Shown: positions 57,283 to 64,000 of the stretch, in pieces
How the letters are laid out: the number at the start of each line of letters is the position of its first letter
Numbering within the stretch: the stretch's first letter is position 1
Origin: Aquabacterium sp. A3
GTDB lineage: Bacteria > Pseudomonadota > Gammaproteobacteria > Burkholderiales > Burkholderiaceae_C
Length of the DNA stretch: 64,000 nt
Direction: 5' to 3'
Assembly: GCF_038069945.1 (NCBI RefSeq)
Contig: NZ_JBBPEV010000004.1
Coordinates: 62,001 to 126,000, forward strand
The notes under the pieces: model-generated
Seen by the model: only the letters and a program-made list of their open reading frames with translations
The model's database searches: none
What the model was told of the DNA's origin: nothing
Program-made: the position numbers and the translations under genes

Positions 57283-58407
57283 ATGCTGTCATCCCAACGC
57301 TTCCCGTCGACCTCAATGCTGCGCAACTCGGCACTGCTGCTGCCGCTGGCCCTGTCATCCGTGTGCACCACGGCGCACGCCGCGGCCGAGATCGTGTCCA
57401 TGAGCAACAGCTTTCAACAAGCCAGTGTGTTCGGCTCGGCCTGGGCCTTTGACAACGTGGGGGCCCCCACCGTACTGCCCACCGCCACGGGGGGCACGGT
57501 GAACCCTGATCAAACCATCGGTGGAGGCACCACCCCCTGGTCGGCCAGCACGTGGCTGCAGCGCACGGTTCAAGCCGATGGCATCGACCCCTTCAGCGGA
57601 CTGCCCCGCCCGGTCATCATCGATCATGTGGGCGCCAACCTCACCCTCACCGGCACCAACAACTTCGCCACGGGCGTGACGCCCTATGAACGCAGCGCCA
57701 ACAGCTACGCCAACGCCACCCACGGCGTGCTCAGCGCCAGCGCGCAGGGCCTCAGGCAATTGGGTCAGACCACAGGCGGGGCCGAAACCATGGGCGTCAT
57801 CACCAGCGCGTCGTCGGTGATCACCGGCTCGTTTGCGCTCACGATCGACCGCGCCACCGCGCTGGCCCTGGACGAATACAAGCCCTACCTGGACCTTGAA
57901 CTGACGGTGCAACACCGCCTCATCGCCAACGACGCATTCAACAGCGAAACGTACGAAACCCCGAGCCTGGAAGTCAATCTCAGCGCGGGCGGACTGGACC
58001 CGACCCTGGACATTGATCAGTCCTACACGATCACCGAGCTGGGCAGCGGGGTGTCGGTTTACACCCTGCGCTACGAACTCAGCGACCTGCTGAACATTGG
58101 CGGCCAGACCTGCCTGGGCGCCATCGGCAACCCCAGCCTGAACTGGGTGCCGTGCATCTTCAGCGTGGGCGTGGACGCCTCGATCAACGCCCGCTCGGGC
58201 GCGGGCAGCACCGAGGCCTTCGCGAGCCTGACCTGGTCGGTGTCCGACGACTTCACCCGGATCAACACCTCGGCAGTGGCCTGGGGCACCCCCATCCCTG
58301 CCGTGCCCGAACCCACCACCGTGGGCCTGCTGCTGGCCGGACTGGGCGTGGTGGGCATGCGCACGGCCCTGAAGCGCCGGCGCGGGGCGCGCCCACCTGC
58401 GCACTGA
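57283..58407 (+). CDS. PEP-CTERM sorting domain protein
   Basis: 374-residue secreted protein with an N-terminal signal peptide (core LLLPLALSSV, cleavage near AHA-A) and a C-terminal PEP-CTERM signal: VPEPTT, hydrophobic VGLLLAGLGVVGM, then basic KRRR. The body is Ser/Thr/Ala/Asn-rich and likely beta-sandwich, typical of extracellular or exopolysaccharide-associated proteins processed by exosortase. Only two Cys residues (LNIGGQTCLG and NWVPCIF) are in the mature part, a potential disulfide. No exosortase gene is in the window. Start ATG 57283 has AGGA upstream. Confidence 0.9.
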   Translation: MLSSQRFPSTSMLRNSALLLPLALSSVCTTAHAAAEIVSMSNSFQQASVFGSAWAFDNVGAPTVLPTATGGTVNPDQTIGGGTTPWSASTWLQRTVQADGIDPFSGLPRPVIIDHVGANLTLTGTNNFATGVTPYERSANSYANATHGVLSASAQGLRQLGQTTGGAETMGVITSASSVITGSFALTIDRATALALDEYKPYLDLELTVQHRLIANDAFNSETYETPSLEVNLSAGGLDPTLDIDQSYTITELGSGVSVYTLRYELSDLLNIGGQTCLGAIGNPSLNWVPCIFSVGVDASINARSGAGSTEAFASLTWSVSDDFTRINTSAVAWGTPIPAVPEPTTVGLLLAGLGVVGMRTALKRRRGARPPAH

Positions 58408-58477
58408 GCCTGATTTGTCGCGGGCCCGTTGCCGGGCCAGGGCAGGCGGCCTGAGCGCCCCCGCCTAACATCGGCCC

Positions 58478-59662
58478 ATGGAACGCTTCTTCGATCCCCA
58501 CGCGGCGCTGGACCACCTTCAGGCCGTGCGGCCGACCGATTACGCCCGCACGCGCAACCACCTTCAGGGCGCCGTGACGGGCCTGTCGCCCTACATCACC
58601 CACGGGGTGCTCACCCTGCCCCAGGTGGCCGAGCATCTGCGCCAGGTTCACCAGATCGACCCGGCCCACAAGCTGATGTACGAATTGGGTTGGCGCGCCT
58701 ACTTCCAGCACGTGTGGCGCCATGAAGGCGATGGCATCTTCCGCAGCCTGCACACCGGCGTCTTGCCCGACGAGGCCTATGCCCCTGAAGTGCCCGCCGA
58801 CCTTCGAGAAGCCCGCACCGGCCTGGCCGTGATCGACCAGGCCGTGCGCACCCTCTACCGCACCGGCTACCTGCACAACCACGCCCGCCTGTGGCTGGCG
58901 TCTTACACCGTGCACTTGCGCAAGGTGCACTGGCGCGCCGGGGCCGACTGGCTGTACGGCCACCTGCTGGACGGCGACCTGGCCAGCAACCACCTGTCGT
59001 GGCAATGGGTGGCCGGCACCGGCAGCCACAAGCCTTACCTGTTCAACGCCGAGAACGTGGCCCGCTTTGCGCCACCCGATTGGCACGTCACTGGCGGCTG
59101 GCTGGACACCGACCACGACACGCTGCTGGCCTGGGCCAGCCAGCGCGAGCCCGTGGCACCAGCGGTCGATGCGGCTGAAAGGCGGGCCGGGCACACCACG
59201 TCAGCCCATGCGCCCGAGCCCCCATTGCTGAGCACCCCACCATTCCCACTTCGCACAGCGCAACAGGATGATCTGGCCGGCGCGTGGCTGGTGCACCCCT
59301 GGTCGCTGAGAGCCGCTGATGACCTCGCGGTGCAGCGCACATCAACGCGCTCGGGGCGCCGCATCGGCGTGTTGCTGGCGCCCTTCCATCACACCTGGCC
59401 CTGGAGCGCACAACGCTGGCATTTCGTGCACGCCTTGATGCACCCCCTGTGCGACGAGATCGTCTGGCTGGAAGCGCCGCCACCAGACACCAGCTTCTGC
59501 ATTGACAACCCGCACCTGCACGCGGCACTGCCAGGGTGGCCCGATGCGGCGCTGTGCGCGGACGCCGTGCTGTGGCCCGATCCGGGGCAGCGGTGCCGGT
59601 CGTTTTCTCGCTATTGGCAGGTGGTGAACAATGAATCGGTGCCGCGCAGGGCGCATCAATGA
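58478..59662 (+). CDS. Photolyase/cryptochrome-like FAD-binding protein lacking the N-terminal antenna domain
   Basis: 394 residues. The N-terminal 230 residues match the C-terminal FAD-binding half of DNA photolyases: GAVTGLSPYITHGVLTL, LGWRAYFQHVW, GYLHNHARLWLASY, HLLDGDLASNHLSWQWVAG and YLFNAENV. The usual N-terminal Rossmann-type antenna domain is absent. Instead a C-terminal region (about 285-394, GRRIGVLLAPFHHTWPWSAQ onward) may be a separate alpha/beta domain, possibly a circularly permuted antenna domain (speculation). The canonical TGxD..PYFRIFNP end of CPD photolyases is altered to TGSHKPYLFNAEN. It may act on DNA or be a light or redox sensor. Confidence 0.85.
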   Translation: MERFFDPHAALDHLQAVRPTDYARTRNHLQGAVTGLSPYITHGVLTLPQVAEHLRQVHQIDPAHKLMYELGWRAYFQHVWRHEGDGIFRSLHTGVLPDEAYAPEVPADLREARTGLAVIDQAVRTLYRTGYLHNHARLWLASYTVHLRKVHWRAGADWLYGHLLDGDLASNHLSWQWVAGTGSHKPYLFNAENVARFAPPDWHVTGGWLDTDHDTLLAWASQREPVAPAVDAAERRAGHTTSAHAPEPPLLSTPPFPLRTAQQDDLAGAWLVHPWSLRAADDLAVQRTSTRSGRRIGVLLAPFHHTWPWSAQRWHFVHALMHPLCDEIVWLEAPPPDTSFCIDNPHLHAALPGWPDAALCADAVLWPDPGQRCRSFSRYWQVVNNESVPRRAHQ

Positions 59663-59663
59663 G

Positions 59664-59698
59664 AAATCCCTCCGAGGGGGCATCCAGGAAGGGATTTT
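59664..59698 (+). terminator. Possible terminator after the photolyase-like gene
   Basis: AAATCCCT (59664-59671) and AGGGATTT (59690-59697) form an 8-bp stem with an 18-base loop, followed by TTGT. The loop is long and the T-run short, so this is only suggestive. Confidence 0.4.
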
Positions 59699-59710
59699 GT
59701 GAGGCGAATG

Positions 59711-59722
59711 TGGCGGAGAGGG
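59711..59722. repeat. Direct repeat of the tRNA-Ser 3' end (candidate att site)
   Basis: TGGCGGAGAGGG here is identical to bases 61100-61111, which are the last 12 bases (including CCA) of tRNA-Ser on the minus strand. The two copies bracket the higBA pair and the integrase pseudogene, as expected of att sites left by integration. The match is short. Confidence 0.5.
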
Positions 59723-59775
59723 TGTCGTTCAGATCATGGGCTGTGAGGCGTCTGGATTGACGCAAGTCCCCCAGC

Positions 59776-60057
59776 TCAGACAGGCTCCAATTCGAGATGC
59801 ACGCGCTGGCCGATGGCCGTGGCGATGTTGACCAAGGCATCCAGAGAAAAACGCGACACGCGGCCTCTCAGCAAGTCGTTCATGCGGGGTTGCGTGACGC
59901 CACACTGCTTGGCCGCATCGGCCTGCGTCCAATCACTGGCTTTCACGATGGCGGCGATCTTCTGCATGAGTTCAGCGCGGGCACGCAGGTTGGCCGCTTG
60001 TTCGGGCGTGTCCGCCAGGGCATCCCATACGCTGGCGTAGGTTTCGGTCTTGCTCAT
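59776..60057 (-). CDS. higA: HigA-type XRE family antitoxin
   Basis: 93 residues with a helix-turn-helix domain at about 37-90 (DWTQADAAKQCGVTQPRMND, then LLRGRVSRFSLDALVNIATA) of the XRE/Cro type, matching antitoxins that follow HigB/RelE-like toxins. Its ATG overlaps the toxin stop (ATGA), so it is translated after the toxin from the same message, the toxin-first order of HigBA. It should neutralise the toxin and repress the promoter, where a small inverted repeat is seen. Confidence 0.9.
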   Translation of the reverse strand: MSKTETYASVWDALADTPEQAANLRARAELMQKIAAIVKASDWTQADAAKQCGVTQPRMNDLLRGRVSRFSLDALVNIATAIGQRVHLELEPV

Positions 60058-60359
60058 TTCCGGCCTTTCGTGAGTTGGGCAAAGCGTTCCTTGGCGGTGT
60101 CGATGTCGCGCTTGGACGTGGTCTGTGTTTTCTTCTGGAACGCATGAAGGACATAGACCGCGTCAGCCAGGCGAGCCGTGTAGACCACCCAATAGGTGCC
60201 GGAGTCGTCCCAGATCCTGATCTCTTCCACGCCCTTGCCGATCGACGGCATGGGCTTGAAATCATCAGGCTGTTCGCCGCGCTGGACCTTGTCGAGCTGG
60301 TAGCCCGCGTCCTGCTTGGCATCTTCTGGAAAGTCTCGCAGGGACTTGAGGGCGATCAC
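60054..60359 (-). pseudogene. higB: HigB/RelE-like toxin, apparently frameshifted near its N-terminus
   Basis: The open frame gives 101 residues from GTG 60359 (SLRDFPEDAKQDAGYQLDKV, KPMPSIGKGVEEIRIWDD, HAFQKKTQTTS), matching the phage-derived Gp49-like/HigB family of mRNA-cleaving toxins. The expected N-terminus MKPVRFLGD is present upstream, from ATG 60381, but in another frame: a single extra base at about 60354 separates MKPVRFLGD from ALKSLRDF. Either the toxin is inactivated, or it starts at GTG 60359 without its first beta-strand, or there is a sequencing error. The antitoxin is intact. Confidence 0.75.
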
Positions 60360-60390
60360 CCAAGAATCGCACTGGTTTCATGGCGAAATT

Positions 60391-60406
60391 ATATCCAAAT
60401 GGATAT
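60391..60406. promoter_or_regulatory. Inverted repeat upstream of higBA, candidate operator
   Basis: ATATCC-AAAT-GGATAT, a perfect 6-bp palindrome in an AT-rich stretch 10 bases upstream of the toxin ATG at 60381. HigA-type repressors bind short palindromes in their own promoters. Confidence 0.5.
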
Positions 60407-60454
60407 GAACTGCAAGATGCGCCGAGGACGCGGTACATTCCGCAAAAACACAGA

Positions 60455-60916
60455 GGTTCGCCAGCAGTTGCGGCGCCGTGATGTCGGCAATCGGCTTATT
60501 GCCCAGCGCAGGGAACACATCGGCCTCCAGGCGCCGCATCACGTACTCGGCATGGCGCGCCGTCTTCGGGCCGCGTCAGTGCTCAAACCAGGCCCGTGTC
60601 ACGGCTTCAAAGGTTGTACCCTTGCGCACACGCACGGCCAGCCTGGCATCGAGCTTGGACTGAACAGGGTCCACACCATCAAGCAGCTTCTTGCGGGCAT
60701 CGTCGCGGGCTTGGCGCGGGCCTGTGCCAGCGTGACCGCCGGATAGGTGCCAATGGCCTGGCGCTTTTCTTTGCCGCCGATGCGGTACTTCCAGCGCCAA
60801 TGCTTGCCCCCAGCTGACAAGGCCTCCAAGTAGAGGCCGCCGCTGTCGGCATAGCGTTCACGGGCCTTGCCTTCAGGGCAACGCGCATTCTTGCACGTGG
60901 CGTCGGTCAGGGGCAT
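60455..60916 (-). pseudogene. Decayed P4-type tyrosine integrase fragment
   Basis: The N-terminal DUF4102-type domain of a P4-like integrase starts at ATG 60916 (MPLTDATCKNARCPEGK, YADSGGLYLEA, IGTYPAVTLAQARAK). A one-base insertion near 60707 shifts the frame; the homologous text continues as RDDARKKLLDGVDP and AVTRAWFEH. A TGA at 60576-60578 then replaces an expected Trp codon, after which RGPKTARHAEYVMRRLEADV continues. Similarity ends at about 60455, so the catalytic domain (R..HxxR..Y) is lost. It lies next to tRNA-Ser, the likely integration target. Confidence 0.85.
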
Positions 60917-61017
60917 TTGGGGGACTTTTGGCTGGCACAGCTGGGGGACTGCGGACAAGTCTCCAAACAGTCCCCCAACCTGCCCGGGCTGTCAAAGGAC
61001 GCCATGGGACGCCAAAA

Positions 61018-61051
61018 CGAAAAAACCCCGCGAGTTCAGTGACTTACGGGG
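61018..61051 (-). terminator. Possible terminator downstream of tRNA-Ser
   Basis: Read on the minus strand: CCCCG (61051-61047), a 16-base loop, CGGGG (61030-61026), then TTTTTT. The stem is short and the loop long, but the T-run and position after the tRNA are right. Confidence 0.5.
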
Positions 61052-61099
61052 CTTTCGCGTGGCATCTGAGTCTCAGTGAGACCTCATGACACCTGATTC

Positions 61100-61190
<91 letters not shown>

Positions 61191-61221
61191 GTGTAGCCCA
61201 CGATTGTAGCCTGAAAGCGGC

Positions 61222-62373
61222 TCAGTTCAGCGGCACCTTCTTGCCGCCCTTGTAGGCGTACAGCGTCAGGGCCGGGTTGCGCAGTTCGCCGTTGGGCTCG
61301 AACGACACCTTGGCGGTCACGCCCTGGTACTGCGTGTCGCGCAGCTTGGGGCCGTACACCTTGGGGTCGGTCGAGTTGGCGCGCTTCATGGCGTCCACCA
61401 GCACCATCGTGGCGTCGTAGGTGTAGGGCGAGTAGACCTGGAACTGCTTGGGAAACCGCGCATCGTAGCGACCACGCCAGGCCTTGCCGCTGGGCAGCTT
61501 GTCCAGCGAGGCGCCGCCCACGGCACACACCACGTTGGCCAGGGTGCGGGCACCGCTGGACAGCTCCATCAGTTTGTCGGTGCAGATGCCATCACCGCCA
61601 AACAGGTACACCTTGTTCAAACCGAGCTGCTGCATCTGGCGCAACATGGGGCCGGCCTGCGGGTCCATGCCACCAAAAAAGATGCCATCGGGCTTGGCGC
61701 TCTTGATGCGGGTCAGGATGGACGAAAAATCCACCGCCTTGTCATTGGTGTACTGCTGGCTGACGACCTGCATGCCCAGTTCGCGCGCGGTTTTGGCAAA
61801 CACCTCGGCCACGCCCTTGCCGTAGGCCGTGCGGTCATCGATGATGGCCACGCGCTTGAGCTTGAGGGTGCTGAACGCGTACTGCGCCAGCCCCGCGCCC
61901 AGGGCGTTGTCATTGGCCAGCAGGCGGTACACGTTGTCGTAACCCAGTTGGGTCAGTTGGGGGTTGGTGGCCGAAGGCGAGATCATCGGCAGGCCACACT
62001 GGTTGTACACGCGGGCGGCCGGAATGGTGGTGCCCGAGTTGAGGTGCCCCACCACGCCATTGACCTTGGCGTCACACAGCTTTTGGGCCGCCGCCGTGCC
62101 CTGCTTGGGGTCGGCCGCGTCGTCTTCGGCCACCAGCTCAAAGCGCACCTTCTGTCCGCCGATGGTCACGCCTTGGGTGTTGAGTTCTTCAACGGCCATG
62201 CGGGCGCCGTTTTCGTTGTCACGCCCGTAGTGGGCCTGCGGTCCGGACACCGGACCCACGTGACCGATGCGCACCACCGTCTGGGCCTGCACGGTGCTGA
62301 CGGTGCTCAGGCCGGCCAGCAGCATGCTCAGGCAAACGCCGGCCCGAACCGTGAAACGTACATCAAACTTCAT
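61222..62373 (-). CDS. livK: Branched-chain amino acid ABC transporter substrate-binding protein (LivK-like)
   Basis: 383 residues with a signal peptide (cleaved after VQA near 30) and the type I periplasmic-binding fold: IGHVGPVSGPQAHYGRDNENGARMAVEELN, SATNPQLTQLG, DDRTAYGKGVAEVF and GGMDPQAGPMLRQM. It should deliver a branched-chain or related amino acid to a Liv ABC importer, whose permease and ATPase genes are not adjacent here. Solitary copies of this gene are usual in Burkholderiales. Substrate specificity unknown. Confidence 0.93.
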   Translation of the reverse strand: MKFDVRFTVRAGVCLSMLLAGLSTVSTVQAQTVVRIGHVGPVSGPQAHYGRDNENGARMAVEELNTQGVTIGGQKVRFELVAEDDAADPKQGTAAAQKLCDAKVNGVVGHLNSGTTIPAARVYNQCGLPMISPSATNPQLTQLGYDNVYRLLANDNALGAGLAQYAFSTLKLKRVAIIDDRTAYGKGVAEVFAKTARELGMQVVSQQYTNDKAVDFSSILTRIKSAKPDGIFFGGMDPQAGPMLRQMQQLGLNKVYLFGGDGICTDKLMELSSGARTLANVVCAVGGASLDKLPSGKAWRGRYDARFPKQFQVYSPYTYDATMVLVDAMKRANSTDPKVYGPKLRDTQYQGVTAKVSFEPNGELRNPALTLYAYKGGKKVPLN

Positions 62374-62404
62374 GGATTGACCTCTCTTGATGGGTTGAAC
62401 ACGT

Positions 62405-62722
62405 TCAACGCTGGCGCAATTTGGCCAGCTCTTGCGACACGGCCCGGTTGACCACGTCGATCAGGGTGCGGGACAGCTCTTGTCGCAAGTCCTGCACCAG
62501 TGCGTCGGTGTGCCGCGCCAGCACCGGGGCCAGCGCCTCGCGCAAACGAAAATCCAGCATGCCGTCAATCTGGCGCTGGACATCCTGCATCACCCGCTGG
62601 GCAATCTGCTGCTCGCTGGGCAATTCGGGGGCCGGCGCCACCGCGGGCGCCTGAATTTCGATGACTTCCGTCAGCACCGGCACCTGGGCCGGTCGCGGAC
62701 GGGGCGGTACTGCAGCCGTCAT
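62405..62722 (-). CDS. Hypothetical protein downstream of holC
   Basis: 105 residues: a Pro-rich N-terminal third (MTAAVPPRPRPAQVPV), then an amphipathic, probably coiled helical region (QQIAQRVMQDVQRQIDGMLD to ELAKLRQR). Its ATG overlaps the holC stop (ATGA), so it is translated with holC. Similar short proteins follow holC in relatives by recollection. Function unknown. Confidence 0.8.
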   Translation of the reverse strand: MTAAVPPRPRPAQVPVLTEVIEIQAPAVAPAPELPSEQQIAQRVMQDVQRQIDGMLDFRLREALAPVLARHTDALVQDLRQELSRTLIDVVNRAVSQELAKLRQR

Positions 62723-63162
62723 GTTGATGTGACCTCGTGGGGGCGAACGTCCCACCCCATGGCCTGGTAGGTTTTCCAGCGGGTGCGCCCGCTGTGGCGA
62801 TCGTCCGGCGATTGCGAGACGATGTCAAACAGCCGGCGATAGGCCGACAGGCCCTCCGGCACGGTATGGCCCAGGTTCACCAGCACCTCATGCCCCGGTG
62901 GCACCTGGTCAGGGCGCGGCGTCAACCACACGGGCGTGTCCTGCAGGCGTGGCGGCAAAGCCCCGTCAGTGTCCAGCACATGCGCGATGAAATCCTGCTC
63001 GTCGGCGGTCCAGAGTTGCTGATCCAGCCGACGCAGATCCGACAACTCCCCCGTGACCACCAGTCGAGCGCCCTGGCGGTAGGCCTTGCGCACCAGGCGG
63101 TGGGCGTACAACAGCTTGTCGCCCACACCGTGGTGAAACTCGACCGTGCCCTTGCTTGTCAT
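62719..63162 (-). CDS. holC: DNA polymerase III subunit chi
   Basis: 147 residues. The chi subunit links the clamp loader to single-strand DNA-binding protein. Family features: VEFHHGVGDKLLYAHRLVRKAYRQGARLVV at the N-terminus, DLRRLDQQLWTADEQDFIAH, and the C-terminal PDDRHSGRTRWKTYQAMGW. It follows pepA by 21 bases, the common pepA-holC arrangement. Confidence 0.95.
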   Translation of the reverse strand: MTSKGTVEFHHGVGDKLLYAHRLVRKAYRQGARLVVTGELSDLRRLDQQLWTADEQDFIAHVLDTDGALPPRLQDTPVWLTPRPDQVPPGHEVLVNLGHTVPEGLSAYRRLFDIVSQSPDDRHSGRTRWKTYQAMGWDVRPHEVTST

Positions 63163-63183
63163 CAAAGCACCATCCCGACCCAC

Positions 63184-64000
<817 letters not shown>

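Overview
This looks like a chromosomal segment of a high-GC betaproteobacterium of the order Burkholderiales, probably a freshwater Aquabacterium/Ideonella/Leptothrix-type organism. The basis is the gene content (a phaC-phaA-phaB polyhydroxyalkanoate cluster plus a second PHA synthase, ilvB-ilvN-ilvC next to an ECF sigma/DUF3619/DUF3106/RDD block, pepA-holC, a PEP-CTERM protein and DUF3034) and the codon bias. The genus is inference. No rRNA operon or CRISPR array is visible. One tRNA, one riboswitch and a small mobile-element scar are present.

Layout. 0-3.2 kb: a membrane-anchored hypothetical, a GNAT acetyltransferase and a stand-alone PHA synthase. 3.2-6.8 kb: branched-chain amino acid genes ilvC, ilvN, ilvB on the minus strand. 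7.2-10.5 kb: a tightly overlapping ECF sigma, DUF3619, DUF3106, RDD series, then a LOG-family protein. 10.5-20 kb: housekeeping genes (PII, NAD synthetase, FemAB-like acyltransferase, exonuclease, PAS-GGDEF diguanylate cyclase, NDH-2, aminopeptidase P). 20.1-25.5 kb: a guanidine-I (ykkC) riboswitch and the operon it controls, two DUF1989 proteins and a biotin-dependent carboxylase. This is best read as guanidine carboxylase with carboxyguanidine deiminase, not urea degradation. 25.5-29.5 kb: a Crp-family regulator and a ZrgA-like/ABC/DUF3299 operon, possibly for metal uptake.

29.6-37.6 kb: a PaaX-like regulator overlapping a fatty acid desaturase, a GST, and a complete MacA-MacB-NodT export system. 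37.6-40.8 kb: DUF3034, a truncated-hemoglobin lipoprotein, a cupredoxin-like protein, and an asparaginase. 40.8-42.1 kb: lexA with tandem SOS boxes and a small ORF. 42.1-46.2 kb: phaB, phaA, phaC read on the minus strand, with a candidate PhaR operator upstream. 46.4-48.6 kb: a small membrane protein, pgeF, ubiC and a NUDIX hydrolase preceded by a perfect 12-bp inverted repeat.

48.7-57.1 kb: a whole Lap-type adhesin secretion and retention module (LapB ATPase, LapC fusion protein, degenerate GGDEF-EAL LapD, LapG protease, LapE/TolC), with the giant adhesin itself outside the window. 57.3-59.7 kb: a PEP-CTERM protein and an unusual photolyase-like protein whose FAD domain is N-terminal. 59.7-61.2 kb: a probable decayed island at tRNA-Ser(GGA), holding a HigBA-like toxin-antitoxin pair (toxin apparently frameshifted), an integrase pseudogene and a 12-bp repeat of the tRNA end. 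61.2-64 kb: a LivK-like binding protein, a small hypothetical, holC and a truncated pepA.

Functional links. c-di-GMP signalling (the diguanylate cyclase at 14.6 kb and the LapD receptor at 52 kb) probably governs surface attachment. PHA storage, guanidine nitrogen assimilation and PII point to carbon/nitrogen balancing. The least characterised blocks are the sigma/DUF3619/DUF3106/RDD locus, the DUF3034/truncated-hemoglobin/cupredoxin locus, and the photolyase-like fusion.
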